From Albifimbria verrucaria (Eukaryota > Ascomycota > Sordariomycetes > Hypocreales > Stachybotryaceae): a DNA stretch of 64,000 nt. The stretch covers positions 5,146,001 through 5,210,000 of the forward strand of contig JAHREC010000011.1 of the NCBI GenBank assembly GCA_020081605.1, in the 5' to 3' direction. Each line of letters starts with the position of its first letter. Position 1 is the stretch's first letter. Both the position numbers and the translations under genes were made by a program. This document shows positions 37,508 through 50,238 of the stretch, piece by piece. The notes under the pieces are model-generated. The model saw nothing but the letters and a program-made list of their open reading frames with translations, did not search any database and was not told where the DNA came from.

Positions 37508-38390
37508 TTTGAATTAGTCACTGGCGGAAAGCCTGCAGCATAAAGGACTATATTCCAAACTATCATGAGTCTAATGTCATTTAAATAGCAGGAGGTGTGT
37601 TACTTGCGTGTAACTTATTATAGCTAATGATGCACTCATTTCCTTCATGAATCCCGAAACAACGAAGTGCATAATAGTTGATTTCCCACCAACGATTCGT
37701 AATACCGATTACCGACTACCGATCGCTCCAGCGATCTGCATGAAAATCGAGTGCCCTGATTTGGAATCCTACTCATAGACCTTTCAGGGCATACTACCTC
37801 CGGCTATTTCGTAATAGGAAGCTGCAGGTCGCATATTGCCTGAAATGTCAATCACACCGTCCAGCTCGGCAGCTATTGGCCCGACCTGGCAATTGGTGTT
37901 GACAAACTTGTTGAACACCCTGAATCGCTCGACTGGGTTCAATTCTTCAGTTGGTTTCGGTTTGAGAAAATGAGGGCTCAGGACAGGAAATAATTAGAGG
38001 CGCATACACCAGTGCGCACTGTTAGGGAAGCAAATGGAGTGAGATATGGTTATTAAATGCCTTTTGTTCCCTGATGCTATGCTTAGTTGACCTTTCCCAG
38101 TTAAATTATACACCAATGACTCGTGGCTGCTCGAAACAAGACAGCTTCAATTGTCTCCTGCTTGCGTGCGAGGGAAGACAGCACAAAAATGATCTGAGGG
38201 TCCTGTCAGATAGAAGGACTAGAAACCAAAATGCTGAAAATCTTGGACTTTTGTCTTACTTTAGTGGAAGGACGATACGGAAGTGTAGAAGAGTTCAAAT
38301 GCAAAAAGACAACCTAGGAGGTTGCAGAATGAGACCAGTATGAAACAATGCATCCCCATCCTATTTAACATGAGCACCAGATCCTAATTT
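37508..38390. other. Intergenic, about 880 bases
   Basis: Promoter region of the pectate lyase and flank of the tRNA gene. No gene supported. Confidence 0.5.
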
Positions 38391-38463
38391 GATTCCGCCC
38401 GGGCTCGAACCGGGGACCTTCTCGGTGTTAACGAGATGCCATGACCAGCTAGACCACGGAACC
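38391..38463 (-). tRNA. tRNA-Val (anticodon AAC)
   Basis: 73-nt cloverleaf without intron. The acceptor stem GGTTCCG pairs with CGGAATC (one G-T pair). The anticodon stem TCTCG/CGAGA encloses the loop TTAACAC, giving anticodon AAC. The T-stem CCCGG/CCGGG encloses TTCGAGC. The A box (TGGTCTAGCTGG) and B box (GGTTCGAGCCC) both match RNA polymerase III consensus. Confidence 0.95.
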
Positions 38464-40360
38464 AGATAACTGAAAGACGCGGCACGTGATTGGATTCAAT
38501 ACCCGTATGATTTTGATTGAATAGAACGGCGGTACAGCTTCTCCTCTATCCAAGTGCCAATGCCATTCCTCCACATGTGAAAATGGTATTCCAAATTTTA
38601 AGTATGTTTAGACTATTAAAAACGAGAAGTAGAGCTAGAACCTTTTTTTCTAAGATGTAATTCACTTTGAAGATACTGCTTTTTATCGGCATTTGGGGAA
38701 AATTCATCAAAAGTTAAGACTCGCGTGGTCTCTTTTGCTTTAGGAATGGCAAGAGAGTTCTGGGCGTTGAACAAATTATCTGGTGCAAACTCCTCATAGC
38801 AAACTGTGGCCGCATCATGAGTTACTGTACTACAACCACTGTAGTAGGATGAATGTCAACGTGCAATGAACAGTTTCCTAGTGTAATAATTATTTGCGAT
38901 GCCAATTAAGAGGAGCCACCTGCGAGATTCTCCTGCCTCGCTACCCAGGACCCTATGATCTTCCATCCAACAGGTTGTCAGTGTTAAACTGGATTTCAGC
39001 TAATTATCAACTGCAAAACGGATATCGCACTAGTATCATCATGTTGGTGTTTTCACCTTCTAATCAGGGATTTATGCGCATAGTGTGCTGCTCCCTTGAA
39101 GACAAAATATCTAACACAATAAACCTTCGTTGATTAAAAGAAAGCCGTTGGTGTATCTATCACTGGGTGCTGTGAAGGGTATGCTCGGAGCCCTGGTATG
39201 AAAGGGCTTACAGCCGTTGAAACAGACGGTAGCGATACAGCTAGCGAAACTCCGGTGCTCCACACGTAGAAGCCTCGACATGGGTACCACGATTGGTCTT
39301 TGCAGAGACGGTTACAGGCAGTTCGAAGATTTATCAAAATCTGCAACGCCCGTCTTGGCGCCCATCCCTTTTCCATAAGCTGCTTTACGACTAGGGCAAG
39401 AAATAAAAATGAAACAAATAAATAGACAGATTGTAATTGCACGATAACGAGACTTGTCTGTCTGCCCATTTCTGCTGTTCACTATGAAATGAAAGGCTTC
39501 TACATACCCAAAATGCCTTGATTTCACTTCAGATCATTGTGGTGCTGGTTTACTTGCCTAGAAGAGCTAGCAAGTGAAGGCCAAACCTTTGTCTCGGTTA
39601 CTGTTACAACGAGGCTGGCCCTGTACCCCGCAGTCCTGATACGTAGCGACAGCTGCATTATCCCGAATCTACTGCGGAATCCTCTTGACGACGTTTGGTT
39701 CATAACAAGTTTCCGCATGCGGTTGAAACCCCTGCGACAAACTTACTCCCCACCAAAGCTGGAGCTTAGTTCTAGGTAAATTATTCCCAGGGCATAGATT
39801 GGTAACTCCTACATAATATCTGAAGTTTAGATCCCCTTAGCCCGAGGCAAAAGGGGATGATATCAATTAGCAGTCCATGCAGCAATGAATTAACAGAGCT
39901 CAGTCTGTCGTTCTGTCTGGCAAGGCCGTGCCATCAATCTTGTTGATTAATATCCCAGTATCCCAACGGTTCAAAACATGAACTTCATATTTTGGCAAAA
40001 CATGGCGTAGGAACTCAGTCTTGCTCATTATTGTACCTTACTTTCTCAACTCAAGTTATTCACCTTCAGGTTTGAAAGGGTTCTGACCCTTGAACTTCGG
40101 GATCCATTTGGAAGCTCCACACATCCAAACAGCCGTGCATGTACAATGCTTAACGTGAACATGGCTCATACGCTCTCAGTTTCGTCTTGCATAGACCACA
40201 ATAGAATGTAGTCTGATAGGATCGTACCGAGACAAAATCACAGTATCAAATGGGAATGGTGAATATCTGTATATTTTACCTGGGTTCTGCCTCGCCTTTA
40301 TCGTGTGAATGCAATACCATTATTCATCTTCACATCAACAGATAAACTTACAATTTAGTC
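38464..40360. other. Intergenic, 1.9 kb, no supported gene
   Basis: Open frames of 60-111 codons (for example 39134-39469, minus) have no motif or intron support. No repeat recognised. Confidence 0.45.
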
Positions 40361-40950
40361 ATGCAGCTCTCTCATTGGCAGTCATGCTGCTCGCATCTGT
40401 CGCCTCAGCCGTAACATCGTTCCAGGTAGGGCATGAAGTGATATGAATGAAGACCTTGTAAATACACACGCTGGGTGCATTACCTTTGATGAAACAACCA
40501 GCAAATATTGGCTTTTTGAGGAGTATAAAATCGAAGGACATACGAAGTGTGGTGGTGTACAGGTATACAGCTCGAGTGACCTGGCCACATGGGAGGACCG
40601 TGGGTTTGCGTTGGGCTAGCCACTGTCTTTGTCCACCTTTCTAGCCAACATAATGACGACCTAAGCTCCAATTCCAGGGCATCCCCGTATGGACCCCTCA
40701 ATGGTAATTCAAAGACTTAAAGTGACATGCACAGGAAGCACCAGCAAATACAATGTAAGTATATGCAACACAACTGTTGGATTACTCATAATGACTCTTC
40801 ATTGGACTCTCGACCAGATGTGGTGGCATACCGATGCTCCCAATAGAGCATACAACTAGCTTTGCTAAGGTCATGCCATTTCTGATACTATTGAGAGCCC
40901 TATACTTACTTTCACGCTGATAGGTGGGATGGGCTTTGGTCACAGCCTAG
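40361..40950 (+). pseudogene. Truncated GH43 (subfamily-24-like, exo-beta-1,3-galactanase type) remnant
   Basis: No long frame is present, but pieces in series match the N-terminal third of GH43 galactanase-like enzymes. They are a signal peptide (MQLSH then, with one T added, LAVMLLASVASA), LVNTHAGCITFDE, YWLFEEYKIEGHTKCGGVQVY, SSSDLATWEDRGFAL, MVIQRLKV, SKYNV, then after an intron MWWHTDAPNRAY, and after another SFAKVG. Each conserved block is in the right order and spacing. A stop follows at 40948-40950, and no blade-2 to blade-5 blocks are found before the GH28 gene, so the gene looks truncated. Some breaks may be base errors, but the missing C-terminal two thirds is not explained that way. 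It lies in a pectin-degradation neighbourhood. Confidence 0.7.
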
Positions 40951-41705
40951 GATTATCAATCCACTTAACACAAGAGAATGACTTAATTAAGATCAGTATG
41001 CTAAGGATATAGTCTATTATATGCGCTGAATGAATTCATATTGTAACACTTGCTGGTCAATTTTATATCTGTTTAGGAGGAGAGAGCTTGTAGTCACTTC
41101 CCAAGCGTTCGTACCCATCTTCATTATCTTATAACAACACCTCGAGGCTCTGGTTATTGAATCCAACTACTAGAGTTATGCAAATCACTGCCCCTGAGCT
41201 ATTTGAATTTCCCAGGGCCGGCAAATCTCTGCCGAATAATCCACAAACCCCAGTACATTAGCATTTTATGATAGCGAAAGAAGTAGGTATAACTACAGCC
41301 CTAGTCATTTATAAAGGCACAGGGGTGCTTCAATTTACCCGTGATAGCAGCAGGCTGAAACAACGGACGTGCACATCCTGGTTCTCACGTGTCGATCTTC
41401 ATCTGGCAAGACTTAAGAGTGGAGGTAAAATAATTTCTCCGCGTTGCCTCCCCCACCAGCACGTGGCTCAACGCATCAAGCTGCAGAGGCCATCGGACGA
41501 AATTTCTCCGTTTAGCCAGCTCCGATTTCAATCATCATGGGAGTCTACTGGCCTGTGAGACGAAATGTTTCTTATGATGAACGTTGAAATAGGGGTTCGC
41601 CAAGTTTTGCCAGCGGGAATACATTGTCTATACAACTGCATAGAACTAAACTGGCTTCATCTGGATCATCATTCACAGTATTCTAATCTTCGCCACAAAC
41701 CCGGC
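40951..41705. other. Intergenic between GH43 remnant and GH28
   Basis: About 750 bases. Could hold further decayed GH43 sequence, but I find no conserved block. Includes the GH28 promoter. Confidence 0.45.
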
Positions 41706-42989
41706 ATGACGTCTTCGTGGACATTTTGGCTGCTGGCCAGCAGCTTTGGTTTTATACAGGCAGCAATTTATCCTCGGGCTGTCTGCACCCCAGTAGCAGG
41801 CGGCAGTTCTGCAATCGATGATGTTCCCGCCATCACAGCTGCCATCGCAAGCTGCGGTAATGGTGGTACAATTGTCATCCCCGAAGGCACAACCTACCAC
41901 ATAAACAGCGTCCTCTCTTTCACCGGTTGTAAGAACTGCGACTTCCAACTCGAAGGGTTGCTCAAGTTCTCCAGCGACACCGCCTACTGGAAGGGCCGTA
42001 CAGCGATGATCGATATTCCCAAGATCAACGGCCTGAGGCTGCGATCCCTCACTGGGAACGGAGTAATTGACGGGAATGGTCAAAATGCGTACGCTAACTA
42101 CCATCCCGCTCCCCTCTGTCCCCTATGCCAAGAGCAACACAGTATTTAGAGTACAGCAACCATCACTAACACCAAATCTAGATGGGACATCTTCGCCAGT
42201 GACAGCAGCTACCGCCGCCCCACACTTTTGTATATCACAGGCGGCAGCAACCTGCAATTCAGTAACTTCCGACAGAAGAACCCGCCCAATGTTTTCAACT
42301 CCGTTAAGGGAGGATCTACCAACATCGTTTTTAATAAGTTGCGAATGGACGCCGTCTCCAAGTCGAACAACGCACCCAAGAACACAGATGGATTTGACGT
42401 TGGCGAGAGCACGTATGTTACCATTACGGACGTGACGGTCCTGAACGACGATGACTGCGTCGCCTTTAAGCCCAGCGCCAACTATGTAACGGTCGACACC
42501 ATCACCTGCACGGGCTCGCACGGTATCTCTGTAGGGTCTTTGGGGAAATCAAGCAGCGACTTCGTGAAGAATATCTACGTTACCAGGGCGACAATGATAA
42601 ATTCAACCAAGGCCGCGGGGATCAAGGCGTACCCCAGTGGCGGGAGCCATGGAACAAACACAGTATCAAATGTGACCTTCACTGACTTCACTGTCAAGAA
42701 CTGCGACTACGCATTTCAAATCCAGAGCTGCTACGGCGAGGACGCGAACTACTGCAGCAAAAACCCGGGAAATTCGAAGTTAACTGACATCATAGTAAAG
42801 GGATTTCGTGGCACCACCAGTTCCAAGTATGACCCCACTACGGCTAATCTGAACTGTGGCAAAGATGGCACCTGTGGAGTTAATGTAAGCGATTGGGGCG
42901 TCAAGGCTGCCTCGGGTAACAACAAAATTCTGTGTGCCAATACTCCCTCTAGCTTAGGAGTGGCTTGTACGTCTGGTGCGTCAGGCTAA
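41706..42989 (+). CDS. GH28 pectinase, exo-polygalacturonase / xylogalacturonan-hydrolase type
   Basis: Secreted pectin-backbone hydrolase, intact. The signal peptide is MTSSWTFWLLASSFGFIQA. One intron at 42089-42181 is spliced so that QNA joins WDIFASDSSYRRP. Catalytic motifs of family 28 are NTDGFDVG (Asp), VLNDDDCVAFKP (Asp pair), GSHGISVGSLG (His) and AAGIKAYPSG, in place of the usual RIK. The C-terminal half carries paired cysteines (SCYGEDANYC, NCGKDGTCGV). The GISVGSLGKSSSD and KAAGIK features point to the exo/xylogalacturonan subgroup rather than endo-polygalacturonase. The length of about 396 residues is normal. This is one of the few genes here with no frame break. Confidence 0.92.
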
Positions 42990-45650
42990 TTAATACTCTA
43001 CCTAAGTGGGTATTCGGAGAGTATAGAACATTAGATGTGTTTATTAGAGAAAATCGCAGCCTTTTAGAATTCATTAGTATATGGATTCAATAATTCAATC
43101 CCATGTTTCAAGGTTCAAGGGATAATGATGTGATAGTTCATATAGATACAATCATTAGAGATTGCTGAGTATGCCTTAACTAAACAACTGCACCTAGCAC
43201 ATGCAGGCCCTACCTTATGCCGTCGTAATGACATGAGAGCGGTGTCGTCCAAAGGCACTGAATCTCTCCTCACCACACAGGTACGCGCAAGTCGCAATGA
43301 AAGACAGTACAGCTGATAGTTTTTGCAAGTTTGCGAGAGAACCACATGCAGTTACTGTTATCCTTGCGTCTGCCTTGCCTTGCCAGAAACCAGCCGCCCT
43401 GTGGATATTGATATAAATGACGGGTTCTTTGGCCCTTCTAAAAATGTACCAGCAACACGAATAACTCAGAACATGCCTGAACCATCTTTAATATACTAGT
43501 CTATGCCTTTGAATATCGAAATTGATCCTCAAGCTTCAAGTGTCAGGAGAATAGCTACATACCATGGTCCTTATCAAGGGCACACGCCGTGTTTTTCGAG
43601 ATAATGAAATTTCACATGAACATCGTTGAGGATACTTGACTCACAGCTTTCTATTCTTGTATTTGTTTCGAGTCCGTCAAGGTAACAGTCTGGCCAAATT
43701 CCGTAGCTTGGCACAGTACGTACAGCGGCGTCTCTGCTTCATCGGCACTCCGGTTTGGTTTATGTATGGGCCCATATCTTCCCGCTTTGCTAGACGAACT
43801 CACTGTATGTTCTAATATGCAGCATTATTCCAGTGAGCTGTTTGTCGTCTGGTCAATTCGGGAAAGAAATATTACTTCAAAACTAGACTTCTAGGCACTT
43901 GCACATTCGGAGATTGTTTAGGATGATACTTGACCCTAAAATGCTTCTTGGAACCAAAAAACACCGCACCGATTATTTTACCCCTGTGACCCAGAGAAGT
44001 GCGGTCGGTCCTAAATCACAAATCTTGAAACCACGTCGCTTGCTCATAACACCTTGCCGTTTGCCAAGGTACCTGTCAATATCGTAGAGAGACTAGCTGA
44101 TTGGTTCTACAGGTATGCGGCAATCAGGACCGTTGTAGCGGTAGCCCCTGTTTCTCGCTCAATCGTCCACAACCGATTTCTTGTTCTTAAGGCAGTGGCC
44201 AAGAGCCATTTTATTAGCCGCAATTTAGCATTGGAGGAGACGGGGAGTGAAATCAGATATTATTAGTACTGACCATGATCTTACAGGTTCGGCTAGCATG
44301 GGGTTACGTGCTAAATCTCAGCTTGATTCCAGTAGTCTGAAATCAGCAGTCTTGATCTGGTCAGCCAAGCCAACTGAGCCAAGCTAGCTAGCTCCACTGA
44401 CCGAAGAGCAGACCCATGTAACATGGAACAAAGTTGACTTGATATTGGCTATGATTGTTCATGGATACACTTGAATCATCCCGTATACGGCTCTACGGGC
44501 ATTCATTTCTTGTCAGTCAATCGTGAAACAACGATGGGCTTCCCAACCCAGCAGTAAAAGTCTCTTGTCATCTAGCTCCTAGACTCACTGATGCCTGCTG
44601 CATGCAAAAAAAAGAAAGAAAGAAAGAAAGAAAGAAAAAAAAAAACGGATGCACAGGGACAGATGAAACGTGTTTAATCGCAACTCTCCATCAACTCTTC
44701 AAACTTTCCTCATGGCTCTGCGCCAATTCCACCTCGCTGTTGATCAATCAATCAACCAAGCGGCAATCATCTTGTTCTTCAGATTTTTAAGAAAGACAAT
44801 TGATTTCGACTGTCTCTTGAGCCGCTGCGTTTGACTGTGGTAAAGCGTAAAAATCATTATAGGTTCTCCTGTTTAGTTAGCAAGAACTGTTGAATTGGAT
44901 AATGCGCTACAAATTTTATCTTTTGTATAAAGATATGCCTCAAAATAGCACCGTAGGATCTAGCTGAGTCAGTGGTGAAACGAGAAGAGGTCTTGTCCGG
45001 AGTTCATTCATTACAAGGGAAGAGTACTGGAGTTTTTACCCCAACCCTTGTGGAAGAGCCACGGTGTGATCGCTGTCAGTTATCTCATTGAATTTTCAGG
45101 TGGGACATTACTCGTTCCCTAGCGCCCTCGAGCGACAGGTGCGGTGGAAGTGTGAGCCAAAAAGGTATTCCCATCAATTGCTGAAATATAGACCTAAGCT
45201 TTGAATAGGAAATTATTCACTTGTATACGTCCATGAGTAAGTTGAATTCATATCTCAAGAGGAGTTCCACAGATTTCTCCTGGCCTCTGTATAGCTTACA
45301 CAATGTCAGGAAACAAACCTCTTGCATGTCAATCTGGTTACAAATAACACTAAGGACGATTTATCATGTTAACAAACTCATTTAAAATGCTAACGATGAT
45401 GTTTCTCTGGGTTACTACGATGTGATGCGATGGGGCATGTAAAGATAGTTTTTTTGTAAAAAGTCTAGCTAGCTACCACGACCAGAGCTATGGCTAACTC
45501 AAGACCAGACTGATTTGGTGGCAAGCTCGCCATAAGTATATCATGGTCCAAAACAGCCAGAACGAATGGAAATATCCTCAACAATCTGTTTTCCTCACTC
45601 TTCTTCTTCATCCTGGTAATGGATGTCGGTCCAAAGCAACGAATGAAGTT
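42990..45650. other. Gene-poor stretch, 2.7 kb
   Basis: AT-rich. Open frames are below 80 codons, and none has a motif. Holds the GAAA microsatellite listed separately. No RNA gene seen. Confidence 0.5.
44606..44645 (+). repeat. GAAA tetranucleotide microsatellite flanked by A runs
   Basis: Six GAAA units within a 40-base purine-only tract. Simple-sequence repeat, likely variable in length between strains. Confidence 0.95.
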
Positions 45651-46206
45651 TTACTGGCACTTGAACGAAGAGATTTTGTTATCGCCTCCGCCCAGGGAAG
45701 GATTGTTCCAGTTCGTGAGGACAGAGAAGAGCTCGTTGGAGCTGTTGCAATCGCTTCCACTGTATCATAATTAATCACAAGTTTTCTTGAGCAATAAGAC
45801 ATCAACCTACTCGTAGAAGAAACAGAAGACTCCAGGGTCAAGTACGACTCGGAAAGAACTGATTTGGTTGTTCAACCTGGCAGTGACCGGCCCTATTGAA
45901 AGTAAGACAAGTGTACAAAGGGTCAAATTTCAAGTGAATAATTCCACATTTGCGTGTGGCAAGATAAATGGGAAGACAAGTTGTGTCAGACATCAACCTA
46001 AACACCAAAGTCCTCAAACCCGTGATATCGACAGAGTGTAAGCTAAGAAGAAATTTACGTACAGCATCTGCCATCGGCAACAGTAGTAAACTGCTGAGGG
46101 GTACCCCGTAGTTGGGATCAGGGTAGATTCCAATCACCGCATTGGCCGCAGTCACACCGCTGGTGACAAGGCCAAGCGTAATCGCGACAAGCTCAGAAGT
46201 ACGCAT
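45651..46206 (-). CDS. Small secreted cysteine-rich protein
   Basis: The start at 46206 (MRTSELVAITLGLVTSGVTA) is a clear signal peptide; an in-frame ATG at 46239 is the alternative. The mature part reads IGIYPDPNYG, then with one added G GTPQQFTTVADGRCC. After introns come cysteine-containing segments (DTTCLPIYLATRK, AGHCQVEQPNQFF) and the last blocks GVFCFFYDGSDC and DNKISSFKCQ, ending in TAA at 45651. A consistent intron is 45749-45797 or close to it (GTAGGT...ATACAG). Total about 130 residues with at least seven cysteines. The xFCFFxDxxC...ISSFKC pattern is common in small fungal secreted proteins of beta-gamma-crystallin-like appearance. Function unknown. The exact exons are my reconstruction and need two single-base corrections. 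Confidence 0.6.
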
Positions 46207-49064
46207 TGTTGGTGAGATGAAAGATGAATGTTTGATCAAGTTAATTTGTAAGATGTGGTGGCAGTTAATTGCTAGTGAGGATGATTTAAAACTTTGAATG
46301 AGGGTGACAGCTGTGGTTTATATAAGTTTTACCCAGTGGTACGCAGCACGCTTTTGACAGGAGCCCCTGCTTCACGGGCGTGACAAGCCACCCTCGTGAG
46401 TCGTTCCATGACAAGGAGGCATGCTTGCTCGTAATGCGGGTTAGATTAAGCTGTATGGTCTCCTTGCTTGAAATGGAGATAAATTTCGAGCTACGTGTCA
46501 TGGCGACGAATAACAAACGAGGAAATTAGCAAACCTCTGCTGACACTGGTGTAGTGATGGACTCGGGCAGCAACGGATAGTACTCGTGACTATCACACAG
46601 GGATTTCAAATAATGAGAAAATCACTAATCTAGGAAAGTCTGTGGAAACGATAAATGTAGAGTTGCGTCACCCAGGGCAGAATGGCCCGATTGCTATGCA
46701 CTCGCCGGGTCTGGACTGCTCGACGATAGATTGAGCCAATGACTTCCGCAACTACATCTGGAGATCACCTCAAAGAAGCTAGCCAACACTGGAACCAAGG
46801 CGGTATTCAAGGATCTGTCATTGATGGCTCGTTCAAGCTCACCGCCGGATGTTGGCGTTGATTCCATGTCGTAGGTAAGGGGCTACACTACACCAGGCCG
46901 TATCCGATTGGGAGGGTAAAACTGTGCGGCGATGCCTGGCTTTCCTCACAGGGATCCAGGAAGCGCCATCGGTATCCCACAGACTCATACTTTGCAGATG
47001 ACAGTCAAAATTTCATTTAAATGGGACTTTGGAGAGAGCATGACTCGGCATTGCTTTGTTAAGATAGGGGATAGGGGCTATGCCTGCTTATACCTTAGAA
47101 GAGGAGAAGAAGAGGCGAATGAACTCTAGGTGATGAAGTCTAGAGTTTTACCTCATACTTTTCTTGCAAATCTTTTGCTTGTTAGAATTAATCTGTAGTC
47201 GCACGGGATTACCGTGGCTTCAAGTGCTCGAGGTCAACAGGCCTGGATATCCTCGAGGAGGAGGAGAAATGGTGGCAAGTTATCCCACCGGCGCTTGTAC
47301 ATTCTTCTCATTGCTATGACCGAGGCAGTATTGCCTGTTCCAGCACCTGCTACAAGTCTCACCTTGCAGGGTTCCATGATGCACATGGATGTGTGTCGAG
47401 CACAGCCTGACGCTGTAATCTTGATTTCCACTCCATCCTCATGCACAATTGAATAACAATTCTCCCCAACAAAAAATCTGTGCGCGGGCCCAACTGTTAC
47501 TCGATGAAAGAATAATAAAGTAGAACAGTATTCAGTATCTTTCTCGTCTCCTCCTTCCATTCTTTGAGTTGGGGATATTCCAGGTGGAGGGTCAGAAATG
47601 CCATCATGGAAGATGTTGAGAGGTCCTGGTAAATAAGGGGTGTGTGGAAAGGGCCGTAGGAGGCACTTGCATGAGGCCAAACCTTTGGTCTTGTTCTGTA
47701 TTAGAGCTCTTGGGCTAGACTCCTCCAACAGCCTCCTCGTTTGTCGTGAAAACTGAGTCGGTGGTTGTTGTGGGGCTGAAGCAGGGGCTCCGTAATCTTG
47801 CTGCAGGCAGCCCTATACCCTTGACAGCCTTGATCGAGATTCGATGGGCGCAACTACCAGCCCCAATTGCCGTGCACAAATACCATTCGCCGCAAATCCG
47901 CCGCCGCACATCCGCCGCTGCACTTACATATATGCCCGCAAAACATGTGTGATGGAATCTTCACACTGGTGAGTCAGCTGTATCGTATTATGACTCATGA
48001 GCTTGACATGTCTTGCCAAACGTACACCATGACCTGAATACGTCAATGTCTCACGAGTTACACAATGGGGTGCTTCGATTATCTGTGTAGCCCTCGAAAG
48101 TGGCCGTTCACCAGTCTTTTCTACCAAAGTAGGAAATTCGAAACTAGGGTGTGGCGCCCTGCACATGGAAAGAGGATTCCCGTTTTAAAAACCTCTTCTA
48201 TTTCCCAGCGTCTAAATGGAGAAGGGCATCTCCTGTCCATAGGCGGGAACCCACATATATATGAATTGAACTAATTGATGGAATACCTAGTGGTTTGGAG
48301 GATTGGTAGTTCTGTTCTTGTAGCGCCTCCCTCTTCTACAGTATTTAGAATAATGACCTTATTTAGTGGGGGAAATACGTCTTTTAGATATCAAGGAACT
48401 CATAGCCCAATAGCATTCAGAGACTCACTGGCTAAGTTCAATACTCAAAGACTTAATGTGCAATCACAAGACATTAAGACGGGTAGAATCTGCGAGGTTA
48501 GAGTTGCCAAATGCATCGGCCAGTGTATCATTGAATGCACGGCTAACGTTGAATCTTCATATTCTGCTATATTATGTTGGCTACAAAATTTCCCTATAGA
48601 TATACTAAGGAGACTTGTCCAGTAAAATTTTATAAAGCTCCGTAAGGTATTACAAAGTGATAACGTTTCTTCTTATTGGGCATGTTTGGGGTTTTGTCAG
48701 AGGCAGAGGCCTGGCCTACCCTGTAGGGTAGTCAATTCAGTAAGTAATGACCGATTCACAAGAGGGGGCGCTGCTTTCTCGCTGCGAGGGCACTTCAGAT
48801 ATTAAGCTAATCACTATTGAACCCTAAGGTCTCAGCACTTCGCCGTAGAAAGCTTACCGCACTGACAGTTTTTAAGTTGCTAAAGGTTCCTATTCTCTCA
48901 ATAGATAGAGTAACAGTTTCCAATCTCTGTTTTTAGGAATGCATTGTCAGGTGATATCTTTCTGGTTCTTTGTTCAGAGAGTCTGTAAATTATGCTGCTA
49001 AATTCCAAGCCTTTCAAGCCCTAGATATTATCAGCATTACCCAGGGTTTTCATCAGCGTACTAC
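46207..49064. other. Gene-poor stretch, 2.9 kb
   Basis: An open frame at 47234-47728 (minus, 164 codons) has a cysteine-rich part (GENCYSIVHEDG, CARHTSMCIMEPC), but no signal peptide or family, so it is not called. An open frame at 48275-48625 (plus, 116 codons) is also featureless. Confidence 0.4.
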
Positions 49065-50238
49065 TCACAATAGATACAGCAAGTTTCGAGCACCGAAGTC
49101 TTCCTCCGGCTGGGATTTTCCATTAATGTTCGTATAATTGTCAATAAATGGCCGTGTAATGATCCCCGGCCCATGGACCACACTCCAAGATCGACTTAAT
49201 ATTGTGTCAGCGGTACCTAGTTAGTCTGGCATATAATTGCGATCCACCCACATTCATTATGGCCATACATGGAACAAGGATCAAAAATAATAGGCAATCC
49301 TTCTGAGTCAATCCCTGCATTTCCAGCCCAGAGATTCGTATGGAGGAGTACTGGTACTATCTCTCGTCCACCAGTCTCAAGCGGGCGCAGGAGGCGCGGT
49401 ATTATGCGATTAAATAGGCCCTCCAGAAGACGCTCCATTTCTGGAGTCCGTGGTCCTGCTGCTATCCGCTCGGCGCGGATCATATAGCGCATGTAACGAA
49501 AGAAAAGTCCTCCCAGGACTCGCTCTGAGCCAGGTTCACCGGCAGACCTCCACTGATGACTGTTACATGGAAGCCACATCTGCCATCCAGTGCTAGCGCC
49601 TTCTGGTGTAGCTGAGAGAGGACACTCGGTAGAAACTCGGGGTCTGGATCGTTGTCGTGCATATCAATGAAGCTCGTGAGCAAAAACCAAGCGTCGGGAT
49701 CGGACTGATAATGACCCCATCCAACAGGCCTCGAGGAATATCAGGGTATTGCCTTGTTTATGGCTAGGAGAGACTCATATTCACACTGGTACATTGCCTG
49801 CCCCGATGGACGGTCAGTGACTTTGATGAAGTACGAGATGACCTCATGGTTTAATTCAGTTTGTATCTCCGCGGTGCGGGACCACTGGCTACTCCCATGA
49901 GGTGTGATGGACACAATCTCAGTACCCGATGGTAAAACTTTGTACTTGTCAGTCTTATTGGCTTATTAGGCACTAAGGATGAATGCTTTACGATTTTTAA
50001 CATTGTCATCTACACCGTCGAGAAGATGAGCGGCGATAATGTGATCACCTGTAGCCCACCAGGCCTCAGTTGTATTGTCAAGATCATTGATATCTTCATC
50101 AACAAAGGGGTTAACCGTCTCTATTGGAGCCAAAGGATCTGATTTGACGGTTTTGGCAACACCCAGTTCCTGCGGCCCTGACTTAAGATTCGTGGCGTCG
50201 CCGTATGTAATCATGACAGGCTGGATCTCTACTGTCAT
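49065..50238 (-). pseudogene. Fructosamine/ketosamine-3-kinase-like gene, probably decayed
   Basis: The family phosphorylates sugars on glycated proteins. From 50238: an N-terminal region (MTVEIQPVMITYG), intron about 49946-49989, then LLPSGTEIVSITPHGSSQWSRTA, a VGWGHYQSDPDAWF block, GGRCGF-like HVTVISG, SWEDFFFRYM (with one T added near 49500), [19 protein letters not shown] and the catalytic-loop-like LHTNLWAGN then [14 protein letters not shown]. In active family members that loop reads HGDLWxGN; here Asp is replaced by Asn. After HNEC the frame is lost, but EEDFGARNLLY near 49075 is the expected C-terminal block. There is an in-frame TGA at 49741-49743. The nonsense codon, the substituted catalytic Asp and the broken C-terminus together suggest a pseudogene. 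Confidence 0.7.

Noticed and set aside
42123..42521. Long open frames antisense to the GH28 gene
   Set aside because: They mirror the codon pattern of the intact pectinase on the other strand and have no motifs.
47234..47728. 164-codon minus-strand frame with several cysteines
   Set aside because: No signal peptide or family pattern and low-complexity surroundings; too weak to call a gene.
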